Assembly (NCBI GenBank): GCA_022843825.1
Contig: JALHMX010000009.1
Location: forward strand, 1-64,000
Length of the DNA: 64,000 nt
Reading direction: 5' to 3'
DNA from: Pseudobdellovibrionaceae bacterium
GTDB taxonomy: Bacteria; Bdellovibrionota; Bdellovibrionia; Bdellovibrionales; Bdellovibrionaceae
Shown here: piece after piece, positions 26,791 through 35,674 of the stretch
Position numbering within the stretch: position 1 is the stretch's first letter
Layout: the number at the start of each line of letters is the position of its first letter
Translations under genes and position numbers: made by a program
The notes under the pieces: model-generated
Databases searched by the model: none
Told to the model about the DNA's origin: nothing
What the model saw: only the letters and a program-made list of their open reading frames with translations

Positions 26791-28767
26791 TTACTTTATT
26801 ATTTCAAATATAAATTGATTTAAGTCCGCGCGGAAATCAAATTTTTTAATCGATCCCTCGCGGTTTGACAAATCTAAAGTAAAACGAGCTTCCATTGGAC
26901 GCACTTCAGTCTGTCCACCTGTTATACTTTTAATGTGCACAGTGTTCTTCCTATTTTTTGATGTAGAAATGTGATTTGCAGTTAACTGAGCATCAACTCC
27001 TTCCGGATGTAATCTCTGATAACGTGCTTTTACGTTTTCAAAGTAAAAAACGGCCGGTGAGTTTGGTGGTATTTCTTCAAATTGATCAAGTATTGTATAC
27101 AAAGAAGCGTCTATTGTAGCAACTCTGTTCACCTTAAATGACTTAAGCAACATTTCAAATTCGTAAGAACGCGACTCCGACAAATCAGCTTCATAGTTAA
27201 TGACTATATTTTTTATCTCGACAAAGTCAGATGAAAGTCGATCTATTTCCACTTTAGTTTTAGCGCGCTCGGGGCTGATTTCAGCTTTTAATAAAAGCTG
27301 AGTGGGAAGTTCTTTATTAAACGAGAAAATTCGATAAACGTCTTCATTCAACTTTATCTTAGAAAGCACTGCCGTTGCCTGTAAAGGACTTAAACGCGCC
27401 TTAACTATACCCATCGTTGGTTGACCTTCAAAAACAATATTTTCTAAAATAATATCTTTAAAATTTGTTTTAAAGGCAACATTGTCAATCTTTTGAAGAG
27501 CACGTTGACCCTGATTTGAAAAAATCACTGACATATTATTAACCAGTCCAGATGCGGAAATATCATCGGTATCTACGACTTTTAAGACAGCTGTTAACAA
27601 ACCAAAGTTATCTACGCTTTTTTGGATGACTTTAAATGTAGGGATACCTTTAATTTTCTCAAGTTCAAATTCTTTTATTGTAACCTCAAATGGCTTAAAA
27701 ATAAGAGGTTTAACAGAAGTAACATGCACCTGGTTAATATCAACTCTACTTAGACCAGAATGAATAGATAAATTTTCCAAGAGATAAAAATCTAGTTTCT
27801 TTTCTTTTAAGTCGTACTCGCCACGACCCTCATTAGAAAATGCAAATCCAGTAACGCTTTCAAAAAATTGAATCAGTGATTTCTGCGACTGTTCCTGACT
27901 GTATAAACCTAAAATGGATTTCACCGACCAGTCAGTTATTTTATGACTTAAAAGCAGCTTACGTCTTTGCTGGTCAAGATTAACATTGATTTCAAAAGGC
28001 TTGTCGATAAGCTTTCCGCGCATTTTTAATGACGCCTGCTGGCCTTCTACATAACTCACTGAAAAATCTGATCTCAAACGATATAAGCTTTGCTCTACGG
28101 CTTTAAATAAATAGACTTGCGATTTTATATCTGCTGCTAAAATACGACTCTCTGAATAATTTAATTTTGCAGCAACAGTTTGAAATAAAACTGGCACATT
28201 ATAATTAATTTTATCAATGATCTTAAGCTTCTCAATGTACAAATCAAAATACTTAGTGGGTGCCGCAAATGCGTCAACATTCGATGGAGCTCTTGATGAA
28301 TTTACACTGTCAATGTGATGTGTCTGAACGCTCTCAAGCAGCTCACCGCCCAAGCCCATGCATCGATTAATGTTATTTAAACGAAGCTCCATAGAGCCTA
28401 CACGCGCCATATCTAAATCTTTCTTAAGGCGCAGAATATTTCTCCAACGCAGAGGTACACTTAAAGTTTCAATAAAGACTTGATTGCCTAAGCACTCAGT
28501 TTTACGAGATGAAATTTTAACATTTTTTATAAGTAAGTGGGGAAGAGGAAAGCCCCAGTCGGACAGCATCAAACGAGCAGTATCAAATTCAAGTGAAACC
28601 GAGTGCTTCTCGTTTTGTTTTTCTAGCTGTTGAAAAACACTCTTAACATAACTATTAACTTTAGACTCAGTAATTTGTGAGCGAATAATTAAACCAATAA
28701 AAACAGATAGTAGTAGCCCAATGAAAACAAATTTTAATCCCGGTTGATCTACTACTGCTCGCTTCAC
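26791..28767 (-). CDS. AsmA-like membrane-anchored periplasmic protein
   Basis: 658 residues with one N-terminal membrane helix (FVFIGLLLSVFIGLIIRS) and a long periplasmic beta-rich body. The first part (LPHLLIKNVKIS, VFIETLSVPLRWRNILRLKKDLDMARVGSMELRLNNI) is the pattern of AsmA/YhdP-type proteins, now thought to carry lipids between membranes. I infer the family from this pattern only. The start is GTG at 28767, three bases after the greA stop, so translation is probably coupled to greA. No clear Shine-Dalgarno of its own. Confidence 0.6.
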   Translation of the reverse strand: MKRAVVDQPGLKFVFIGLLLSVFIGLIIRSQITESKVNSYVKSVFQQLEKQNEKHSVSLEFDTARLMLSDWGFPLPHLLIKNVKISSRKTECLGNQVFIETLSVPLRWRNILRLKKDLDMARVGSMELRLNNINRCMGLGGELLESVQTHHIDSVNSSRAPSNVDAFAAPTKYFDLYIEKLKIIDKINYNVPVLFQTVAAKLNYSESRILAADIKSQVYLFKAVEQSLYRLRSDFSVSYVEGQQASLKMRGKLIDKPFEINVNLDQQRRKLLLSHKITDWSVKSILGLYSQEQSQKSLIQFFESVTGFAFSNEGRGEYDLKEKKLDFYLLENLSIHSGLSRVDINQVHVTSVKPLIFKPFEVTIKEFELEKIKGIPTFKVIQKSVDNFGLLTAVLKVVDTDDISASGLVNNMSVIFSNQGQRALQKIDNVAFKTNFKDIILENIVFEGQPTMGIVKARLSPLQATAVLSKIKLNEDVYRIFSFNKELPTQLLLKAEISPERAKTKVEIDRLSSDFVEIKNIVINYEADLSESRSYEFEMLLKSFKVNRVATIDASLYTILDQFEEIPPNSPAVFYFENVKARYQRLHPEGVDAQLTANHISTSKNRKNTVHIKSITGGQTEVRPMEARFTLDLSNREGSIKKFDFRADLNQFIFEIIK

Positions 28768-28770
28768 GAT

Positions 28771-29250
28771 CTATACAAACTTGAATGAAATGATTTCGTA
28801 ATCTTTATCGCCCTTAGGACTTTGCACTGTAACAACTTCTCCTGATTTTTTCCCAATCAAAGAGCGCGCTATTGGAGATAAAATAGAAATTTTACCCACT
28901 TTAACATCGGCTTCATCCACACCTACGATTTGATAAGAAACTTTTTGGTCTTCTTCTAAATCAAGTATTTCAACAGTTGCTCCAAAAACAATACGGTCTG
29001 ATTTGATCGATGCAGGATCGATGACTTCTGCTCCTGAAATTTTATACTGAATTTCTCCGATACGCCCCTCAATCATACCTTGTCGTTCTTTAGCCGCATC
29101 GTATTCCGCATTTTCACTAATATCACCATGAGCACGCGCCTCTTCAATGGCCTTTATTACGGCGGGTCTTTCTTCAAAAATAAGCTTTTTAAGCTCAGAC
29201 TCCAATGCCTGCTTGCCCTTAAGAGTAATAGGTAAAACATCCTGTGCCAT
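28771..29250 (-). CDS. greA: Transcription elongation factor GreA
   Basis: 159 residues from ATG 29250, which has GGAGAG just upstream; a longer frame to 29283 is rejected. N-terminal coiled coil with EEARAHGDISENAEYDAAKE, in which the acidic tip residues that stimulate transcript cleavage by RNA polymerase are present. C-terminal FKBP-like domain with SILSPIARSLIGKKSGE. Length and domain order are those of GreA rather than GreB. Confidence 0.96.
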   Translation of the reverse strand: MAQDVLPITLKGKQALESELKKLIFEERPAVIKAIEEARAHGDISENAEYDAAKERQGMIEGRIGEIQYKISGAEVIDPASIKSDRIVFGATVEILDLEEDQKVSYQIVGVDEADVKVGKISILSPIARSLIGKKSGEVVTVQSPKGDKDYEIISFKFV

Positions 29251-29343
29251 TATAGCTCTCCTGTCGTTTAAAATCGATCTCATCCAAAGTCTTGTTTTAT
29301 ACTAAAACCCTGATGGTTTCACTATCTTAGAGGACAAGCTACA

Positions 29344-30357
29344 TTGCGTCATTATATCCTATACCCTATGAAAATTACCGATGAGCCACGACTGACTACA
29401 GAGCGCGAACTGCTTGATGTGCTGAACCGACATAATTCCTATGTGATTTCCACTCATAAAAATGGCGATGGTGATGGCATCGGCAGTGCTATCGCCTTGT
29501 ATTGGGGACTTAAGCAAATAAATAAACAGACACATTTTTTTCACGTCGATGCCATACCTCGGCGTTATAATTTTTTGATAGAAAATACCTCCTCTAAACT
29601 TGTTGACAACGAATTCTCTGAAACTATAGCCGATGTACTTATTGTTACAGATACCAACCAGGGTAGTCTGTGTGATCCTTTATATTCGTATTTCAAGGCG
29701 CAAAAAAAACCCGTCATTTTCATTGACCACCATTTGCCATCATCAATCCAAAGTAATAATGAAATATATTACATTCGTACGGAAGCCTCTTCCACCGGAG
29801 AAGTGGTCTATGATGTTTTAAAAAGTCTGAACGTTGAAATAACAACTTTAATTGCTACCGCATTATATACAGGAATTACTTTTGATACGCAGGCTTTCAA
29901 ACTTTTAAGAAATTCTTCGCGTTCTCATGAAATAGCTGCATTACTTTCTCAGTGCAACATTCAAACAGATAAAATCCAACGCGAACTTTTTGCAACATGG
30001 ACTGTTGAAAAAATGAATTTTTTAGCAAAACTCATTCAAAGCACGAAGTATTCAAAACAAAACACTGTGGCAGGTTTTTTAGTTACGCAAGATCAGCTTA
30101 AAAAACATGCCCTTGAACTTGATCATATTAATGATTTACTGGATATGTTTACTTTAGTTAAATCGATTGATTTCTGCTACAGCATTATTGAGATCTCACC
30201 TGCGAAATATAAGCTAAGCTTCCGCAGCATTTCATCTGATAAAGCTTTTGAATTAGCAGAGCTTTTTGGTGGAGGCGGACACGCCAAATCAGCTGGATCA
30301 TGGGTACATGATTTAACAGTAGAACAAATTGAAAATAAAATTCTAAATTATCTTTAG
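29344..30357 (+). CDS. nrnA: DHH/DHHA1 phosphoesterase, NrnA-like
   Basis: 337 residues with the DHH-family motifs in order: NGDGDGIGSA (40-49), VTDTNQG (101-107), FIDHH (126-130) and the DHHA1 motif GGGGHAKSAG near 308. NrnA-type enzymes degrade nanoRNA and often dephosphorylate pAp. Motif I reads GDGDGIG instead of DADGIGS, still with Asp residues for manganese. The start is TTG at 29344 with GAGGA upstream; an ATG at 29368 is an alternative that has no ribosome site. Divergent from greA by 93 bp. Confidence 0.88.
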   Translation: MRHYILYPMKITDEPRLTTERELLDVLNRHNSYVISTHKNGDGDGIGSAIALYWGLKQINKQTHFFHVDAIPRRYNFLIENTSSKLVDNEFSETIADVLIVTDTNQGSLCDPLYSYFKAQKKPVIFIDHHLPSSIQSNNEIYYIRTEASSTGEVVYDVLKSLNVEITTLIATALYTGITFDTQAFKLLRNSSRSHEIAALLSQCNIQTDKIQRELFATWTVEKMNFLAKLIQSTKYSKQNTVAGFLVTQDQLKKHALELDHINDLLDMFTLVKSIDFCYSIIEISPAKYKLSFRSISSDKAFELAELFGGGGHAKSAGSWVHDLTVEQIENKILNYL

Positions 30358-30361
30358 AAGT

Positions 30362-30769
30362 CTATGGAATTTTCTGTAAGTTAAGAATTTCTTGCAAGAG
30401 TACTTTTAAATGAGGTACACATGTGCCGCATCCTGTGCCGGCTTTAGTATGTCGAGAAATTTCTTTCACTGTACGACAATCTTGCTTAATACTTTGTATA
30501 ACCACTTCGGTGGGAACAGTACGACAATGACACATTTCTTCATGCTTATATGAAATCGAGAATTGGTTTTTACACTTCAGAATAAATTCATTAATAAGAA
30601 TGTCATAACTATCCTTGGCTTCAACCAGCGGCCAATTGGCTGGGTCTGAACCGTATTGAACCTTATAGGATTGCACTCTTTCTATGACTTGATAACTTCC
30701 TGTACACGTGACTTTATCAACGGTCCTATTCAAGCAACTCTTATGAGTTATATTTGACTTTACGTCCAT
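30362..30769 (-). CDS. BFD-like [2Fe-2S]-binding protein
   Basis: 135 residues from the ATG at 30769. The last 60 residues are a bacterioferritin-associated-ferredoxin-like domain: Cys80, Cys82, then Cys114 and Cys117 in GTGCGTC, with RTVKEISRHTKAG between. The N-terminal part (PANWPLVEAKDSYDILINEF) is not part of that domain. BFD domains receive or hand on electrons; with a free-standing domain the partner is unknown. The frame stays open to 30979 but would overlap the divergent glycosyltransferase, and no ribosome site supports either start. Confidence 0.65.
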   Translation of the reverse strand: MDVKSNITHKSCLNRTVDKVTCTGSYQVIERVQSYKVQYGSDPANWPLVEAKDSYDILINEFILKCKNQFSISYKHEEMCHCRTVPTEVVIQSIKQDCRTVKEISRHTKAGTGCGTCVPHLKVLLQEILNLQKIP

Positions 30770-30842
30770 GCATTCAATATAACAAATTGTATTCGTTTCT
30801 GATATCAATGTTCTATCAATTAGCAATGGACTGGACCAAAAT

Positions 30843-31670
30843 ATGAGCTCAACGCATTTGCCAATAGCCCATCGTCTTAATTCGAAACAATTCGCCATTG
30901 TCGTGCTAACGTATAACCATCCCGAAATCAGCTTACATTGTCTTGAGTCTATCCTGAATGTTAATAGCACTACGACCATATATGTAGTTCACAATGGTTC
31001 TGACTCGAAAAACATTAAACTACTAACTGCAAAATTTCCCATGGCTGAACATATTATTTTAGAGAAAAACAAAGGATTTACTGGTGGTGCTAATACTGGT
31101 CTTCGAGCAGCCTTCAATCAGTTTGATCATGTTTTATTTTTAACCAACGACACTGAACTTCTTGGGCTGCCAAAAATTCCGCCGATGGGCTTTTGTTCGG
31201 TCACGATTCGAAAACGCAATACCGACTATATTGACTCCATCTTAGGAGCTATCGATCTACGGCAAGGAAAATTACGGCATATTAAAACTGACTCTGACAT
31301 CTCTAGTCTAAACATCAACACCAAGTACATACCTGGCACCGCCTTTTGGATCGATCGCAAAACATTTGAGTTACTACAGGGTTTCGATGAAACATATCAT
31401 ACTTACTGGGAAGATGTGGACTTTTCTTACCGTGCTTATTTAAATAATATTCCGCTTTCCTATTCTAAAGATACTTTGATTAAGCACAGAATAGGAAAAA
31501 CTTGTCATAAAGACAGCTATTATACTTATTATCTTTTTCAACGAAACAGAAAAAAGTTTATGCTAAAGCACGGACTTCATAATTTTTCGTTTTGGTTTGT
31601 CTTTTTATATGATATTACAAAATACTGTAAGTATCGATTTCGGCATTTATGGAGAATAGTCTATGATTGA
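30843..31670 (+). CDS. Family 2 glycosyltransferase
   Basis: 275 residues. The GT-A fold begins FAIVVLTYNHPEISLHCLES, followed by VHNGSDSKNI, NKGFTGGANTGLR (nucleotide-sugar binding) and FLTNDTEL in place of the DXD motif. WEDVDFSYRAY (ED motif, candidate catalytic base) is clear. Such enzymes add rhamnose or similar sugars to cell-surface glycans. It stands alone rather than in a polysaccharide cluster and overlaps the heme A synthase gene by eight bases. Confidence 0.85.
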   Translation: MSSTHLPIAHRLNSKQFAIVVLTYNHPEISLHCLESILNVNSTTTIYVVHNGSDSKNIKLLTAKFPMAEHIILEKNKGFTGGANTGLRAAFNQFDHVLFLTNDTELLGLPKIPPMGFCSVTIRKRNTDYIDSILGAIDLRQGKLRHIKTDSDISSLNINTKYIPGTAFWIDRKTFELLQGFDETYHTYWEDVDFSYRAYLNNIPLSYSKDTLIKHRIGKTCHKDSYYTYYLFQRNRKKFMLKHGLHNFSFWFVFLYDITKYCKYRFRHLWRIVYD

Positions 31671-32520
31671 TCAAAAGCGTGCACGAGTATCATATCTTTT
31701 TTGGATTTACACTTTGTTAGTTATCGCTTGGGGCGCGTGGGTTCGCATTTCGCATTCAGGTAATGGTTGCGGTGATCATTGGCCATTATGTCATGGAGCT
31801 GTGATTCCCAACCTTGAAGATAAAAAAACCTTTGTGGAGTTTACACATCGGATTATGAGCGGAGCCTATGGCTTACTGGTTTTTTGGATATTCTATGATA
31901 TTTTAAAAAATATATCTTCAAAACAGATAAGAAAAATTGGCTGGTTCCTACTTGTATTTATGATTATCGAGGCTTTATTAGGTGCACTGCTGGTTAAAAA
32001 AAGTCTTGTCACCGTCAACGATTCTGTTTTTAGATTGGTCACTATGAGCTTTCACCAGCTTAATAGTTTTCTATTAGCCGGCACGGCTTTTATTTTATAT
32101 CTTTCTTACACAGCTAAAGTTTCGATCCGCATAACAAAACTAAATATAGTTTTGCTGGCTATCGCTGTAACCGGCGCAATCGCCTCACTAGCCGCAACTC
32201 TATTTCCTTCCAGCTCATTGTGGGAGGGCATAATTAATGACTTCACAAATGATTCTCATTTATTTGTAAAACTAAGAATAATTCATCCGCTATTAGCTTC
32301 TCTGTCCGTGACCGCTATTATATACTGGCTGATGACTCAATCTAGAAATCCGCATGCGCCCAAAATGGCGCTGAAGCTATTTCTTGCGGCCAGCATTGGA
32401 GTTATCACTTTGGTTACTCTGTCTCCGACCTGGCTTAAAATTGCACATCTGATGATCGCTCATTATATCTGGGCTGAAGTATTAAGATATCAATTGGTTG
32501 GACAACATCAATCGGTGTAA
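31663..32520 (+). CDS. ctaA: Heme A synthase, COX15/CtaA family
   Basis: 285 residues with about eight membrane segments. WGAWVRISHSGNGCGDHWPLCHGA near the start carries the Cys pair typical of CtaA. Conserved histidines are in FTHRIMSGAYG, TMSFHQLNSF, LRIIHPLLAS and MIAHYIWAE, the heme-binding positions. It converts heme O to heme A for aa3-type cytochrome oxidase. No oxidase or ctaB gene is next to it. The 3' end overlaps the convergent LON-domain gene by 39 bp. Confidence 0.9.
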   Translation: MIDQKRARVSYLFWIYTLLVIAWGAWVRISHSGNGCGDHWPLCHGAVIPNLEDKKTFVEFTHRIMSGAYGLLVFWIFYDILKNISSKQIRKIGWFLLVFMIIEALLGALLVKKSLVTVNDSVFRLVTMSFHQLNSFLLAGTAFILYLSYTAKVSIRITKLNIVLLAIAVTGAIASLAATLFPSSSLWEGIINDFTNDSHLFVKLRIIHPLLASLSVTAIIYWLMTQSRNPHAPKMALKLFLAASIGVITLVTLSPTWLKIAHLMIAHYIWAEVLRYQLVGQHQSV

Positions 32521-33069
32521 ATACATGATCTGATCATTAATATTCGTCATCTCCATCAACTCATACTGCATTTCATAATCACGCACTAAGTAGGCCCCGC
32601 AGGCCGCAATGACTTCCTTGACGCCGACTAAACTTTGAATGAAAAAATCCTTTTGGGTAGCATCAATAACATGCCGATCAATCCAATTGGCAAAGTATTT
32701 ACTAAGCGCTACATAGTGTAACCGCAGATTTTCATCGAGTTCATAGTTTTCATGAATCACTTCTACTTCATGGTAAGTAATAACACCGCTGGGTAATGAT
32801 GTCGCTTGGGCTAGATCAATTTTTCCTTCACCTTGAATATAAATCAAAATGGATCCATCCAATCGTGTTTCCGAAATAGTGGGCATCCCGTAACCCGCAA
32901 TAGGTCTATAACGAAACTCGTCCATTAATTGAAAGGCCACAGCCAAAGGAACCTTGTCCGCAATACATTGTTGAATAAGCTGTACGTGTATAGGAGATTG
33001 AATATTAATCGGCTTAATCGTAAAAGGAAAAAGATTAGAATTGGGTACTGCTAAAATAAAGGTCTTCAT
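32482..33069 (-). CDS. LON substrate-binding-domain protein
   Basis: 195 residues resembling only the N-terminal domain of Lon protease: LFPFTIKPINIQSPIHVQL, then VAFQLMDEFRYRPIAGYGMP and LDGSILIYIQGEGKI, then a helical bundle. There is no ATPase or protease part, so it would bind misfolded or partner proteins. Such stand-alone proteins are widespread and of unknown function. ATGA overlap with the Nudix gene upstream indicates coupling. Confidence 0.75.
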   Translation of the reverse strand: MKTFILAVPNSNLFPFTIKPINIQSPIHVQLIQQCIADKVPLAVAFQLMDEFRYRPIAGYGMPTISETRLDGSILIYIQGEGKIDLAQATSLPSGVITYHEVEVIHENYELDENLRLHYVALSKYFANWIDRHVIDATQKDFFIQSLVGVKEVIAACGAYLVRDYEMQYELMEMTNINDQIMYLHRLMLSNQLIS

Positions 33070-33491
33070 AAATAGGTACCTTTTTGTAACTTCTGTAAAT
33101 GATGAATTAAGGGTACATCTGCATCAGCTATTTTATAGCCTAACATTTCACTAAGATCACACCACTTAAAGTCATCATGATCAACCAAGACCAGTTCGAC
33201 CTCTGCTGGGATTTCATATAAATAAAAAGAAATTTCGATTTTTTTGTTGGTGTATTGATGTAAGCTCTTCAGTAAAAAACTAAGTCTCCTCGTATCGATT
33301 GTGACTTGAAGCTCTTCCTCTATTTCACGGCGCAAAGCTTCCTCGGGGGACTCATCGGGTTCAACTTTGCCGCCCGGAAACTCCCAATACCCAGCCCCTG
33401 ATTGTGCTTGATTTCGACGAACGATCAAATACCTTGGGCTAGCCTTGATTTTAAAAACAACCGCAACTACGGCAACGACCACTGTAGACAT
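33066..33491 (-). CDS. Nudix hydrolase, MutT-like
   Basis: 141 residues from ATG 33491; a TTG two codons earlier is possible. The Nudix box is GGKVEPDESPEEALRREIEEEL, given here as G-x5-E-x7-REIEEEL, complete except that the final Gly is Gln. YWEFPGG before the box is as in MutT, so hydrolysis of oxidised dGTP or a related nucleotide is likely. The last codons (KGTYL) contain AAAAAGGTACCTATT, which looks like a collapsed version of the outer ends of the hairpin elements noted elsewhere. Confidence 0.85.
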   Translation of the reverse strand: MSTVVVAVVAVVFKIKASPRYLIVRRNQAQSGAGYWEFPGGKVEPDESPEEALRREIEEELQVTIDTRRLSFLLKSLHQYTNKKIEISFYLYEIPAEVELVLVDHDDFKWCDLSEMLGYKIADADVPLIHHLQKLQKGTYL

Positions 33492-33540
33492 ACTCAATGT
33501 CTATGCTATACTGATTCTGATTGTTTAGATAGGACTTTAG

Positions 33541-35169
33541 ATGATTGATTTGCAAAACTCGCCTCTTATTATTCTGCTGGCCGGAATCGCATTTTTCCTT
33601 TTCGGCAGTCAAATGACGTCACAATCCTTAGAAAAACTTCTCGCTTCCAAAATTACTCAACTTATGAACAGGCTTTCCCGCTCTAAATTTCTGTCTATTG
33701 GTGTAGGAATCGGCTTAACCTCTATACTTCAAAGCTCAGGCGCTGTGACTTCAATGCTCGTCGGTTTAGGCTCTGCACGGGTCATCACGCTGCCACAGGT
33801 GATGGGTGTTATTATTGGAACAGCCATAGGCTCAACGCTTACCGTACAAATCATTTCTTTAAACTTATCTGGCTATGCACTTCCCGTCTTTATCGCTGGG
33901 TTCATAGTCACTATGATCAGTGGTCGCGTCTGGATTAAAAACTTAGCTACCGCATTAATGGGTTTTGCTATGCTTTTTCTTGGTTTAAAAATGATCGCCG
34001 ATGGTGCGACTTATTTTTCTCAACTAGAAATGCTTTCTGGTTTTTTTAGCGTACTTAAAAACAATTCGATGTACTCTTTTTTTGCTGCGATGATTTTTTG
34101 TGCCATCGCGCACAGCAGTGCGGTGACCATCGGTTTAGCAATGAGTCTCTGCTTAGCTGGAGTCATTTCCACTCATGATGCCGTGATCTGGGTCTACGGA
34201 GCCAACATAGGCACAACCTCGGTGGCTTTGTCTGCAGCCGCAGGAAGTAATTATATCGGACGACAAATTGCGTGGGCCCACTTCTTTTACAAAACTTTAA
34301 GTGTTCTTATTTTTTATCCTTTTACCCAGCACATTATTGATCTTATGTCACAAATACAAAGTACGCCTACTCGTTTAATTGCAAATACTCACTTATTTTT
34401 TAATCTCGCCTCAGCTATTGTATTTTTTCCGTTTATCAGCAAAGCCTCTCAGGTTATAGAAAAACTTATTCCTAAATCTGCATCGGATGAATTTGGCACT
34501 GAATATTTGGCTTTGAATAATTATCAAAATTCTTCACTGGCAGTTTCCTATGGACAACGAGAAATTATGCGTACTGCTGACATTGTACTGAGCATGATCA
34601 AAGATAGTGTACTGCTGTTTGAAGACGATGATCCTGCCTTGGTACAATCTATTAAGGACCGAGATAATCAAGTCGATTTTCTGTACCGAGAAACTAAAAT
34701 GTTCCTGCTTGATCACGCTAACAAAGGTGCCAATGTGGTCCATCAAAATATTATGAATATGATTATGTACATCAGCGATCTTGAACGCGCAGCTGATTCT
34801 ATTGATATTAATATTCGAGCTTTAGCTATTAAAAAACATGCTTTAAAATTAGTTTTCTCTGAAGAAGGTTGGTCTGAAATTAAGACCATGCATGCCCAAG
34901 TGGTTAAAGTGGCTTCGATGGGAATCAATGCCTACGATAATAAGGAAATGTGTGAATTGGCTATTAAACTTAAAAGAGATTTAACCAAACTTGAAATCTC
35001 ATTCCGTGAAAATCATATCTCGAGATTAAACCGAGGACTTCGCGAATCAATTAATACCAGCTCAATTCACTTGGATCTTTTAAGCGAATATAAACGTATT
35101 GCCAGTCTTTTATGTAATCATGCTTATGGAACTGTTAAAAATAGTCCGCCCTCACTAGCTGATCGATGA
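33541..35169 (+). CDS. Na+/phosphate symporter with PhoU-like tail
   Basis: 542 residues. Two inverted repeats carry the QSSGAVTSMLVGLGSARVI and AHSSAVTIGLAMSLCLAGVI motifs, each followed by IGTAIGST / ANIGTTSVAL, as in NptA/YjbB-type transporters. The last 200 residues form a PhoU-like helical bundle (ADIVLSMIKDSVLLFEDDD, ISDLERAADSIDINIRALA). AGGA six bases before ATG. Convergent overlap of 15 bp with lspA. Confidence 0.92.
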   Translation: MIDLQNSPLIILLAGIAFFLFGSQMTSQSLEKLLASKITQLMNRLSRSKFLSIGVGIGLTSILQSSGAVTSMLVGLGSARVITLPQVMGVIIGTAIGSTLTVQIISLNLSGYALPVFIAGFIVTMISGRVWIKNLATALMGFAMLFLGLKMIADGATYFSQLEMLSGFFSVLKNNSMYSFFAAMIFCAIAHSSAVTIGLAMSLCLAGVISTHDAVIWVYGANIGTTSVALSAAAGSNYIGRQIAWAHFFYKTLSVLIFYPFTQHIIDLMSQIQSTPTRLIANTHLFFNLASAIVFFPFISKASQVIEKLIPKSASDEFGTEYLALNNYQNSSLAVSYGQREIMRTADIVLSMIKDSVLLFEDDDPALVQSIKDRDNQVDFLYRETKMFLLDHANKGANVVHQNIMNMIMYISDLERAADSIDINIRALAIKKHALKLVFSEEGWSEIKTMHAQVVKVASMGINAYDNKEMCELAIKLKRDLTKLEISFRENHISRLNRGLRESINTSSIHLDLLSEYKRIASLLCNHAYGTVKNSPPSLADR

Positions 35170-35673
35170 TTTTTTTCTAGCAGTTGAAAGCAATAGTATC
35201 ACGCCGATGACTATGGCCACATCAGCTAAATTAAATACTCCCGTGCGAGCCCAAGATGCAAATTTTAAATCGATAAACAAAAAGTCAATAACGTGTCCAT
35301 TGTCATGAGTCAATCGATCAATCACATTTCCAATGCCGCCTGCTAATATAAATGTATAGGATACTCTTTCAACATTCGTAATCTTATCTTTTAGAATCGA
35401 CCAAAACATAAAGGCCAATCCAATGGCGACAAACAGGCCGAAAATAACAAAACGCGTACTGCGGGACATCCCCCCGCCCATACCTAAAAACGCTCCGGGA
35501 TTTTCAGCATAAATTAGTTGAAACATCCCTTCGAAAAAATAAATTGGTTCTGCATATCTTAAATAGGCTACTGCCATGTACTTAGTCCACTGATCAAGAA
35601 TCACAAGTACAATTAACATTACAATAACGCTGATCATTTTAAAGGTGAATAAATTTTCAAAAGTACTTTTCAT
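35155..35673 (-). CDS. lspA: Lipoprotein signal peptidase (signal peptidase II)
   Basis: 172 residues, four membrane helices. Conserved boxes: LDQWTKYMAV (27-36), YAENPGAFLGMG (55-66), AGGIGNVIDRL with Asp119, HVIDFLF and FNLADVAIVIG with Asp151; the two Asp are the catalytic pair. It cleaves prolipoproteins such as those at 16063, 20800 and 54847. It starts one base after the fadJ stop, so it is expressed with the fatty-acid genes. Confidence 0.96.
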   Translation of the reverse strand: MKSTFENLFTFKMISVIVMLIVLVILDQWTKYMAVAYLRYAEPIYFFEGMFQLIYAENPGAFLGMGGGMSRSTRFVIFGLFVAIGLAFMFWSILKDKITNVERVSYTFILAGGIGNVIDRLTHDNGHVIDFLFIDLKFASWARTGVFNLADVAIVIGVILLLSTARKKSSIS

Positions 35674-35674
35674 T

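Noticed and set aside
30770..30979. Longer N-terminus for the BFD-like protein
   Set aside because: Would run opposite the start of the glycosyltransferase and has no family support.
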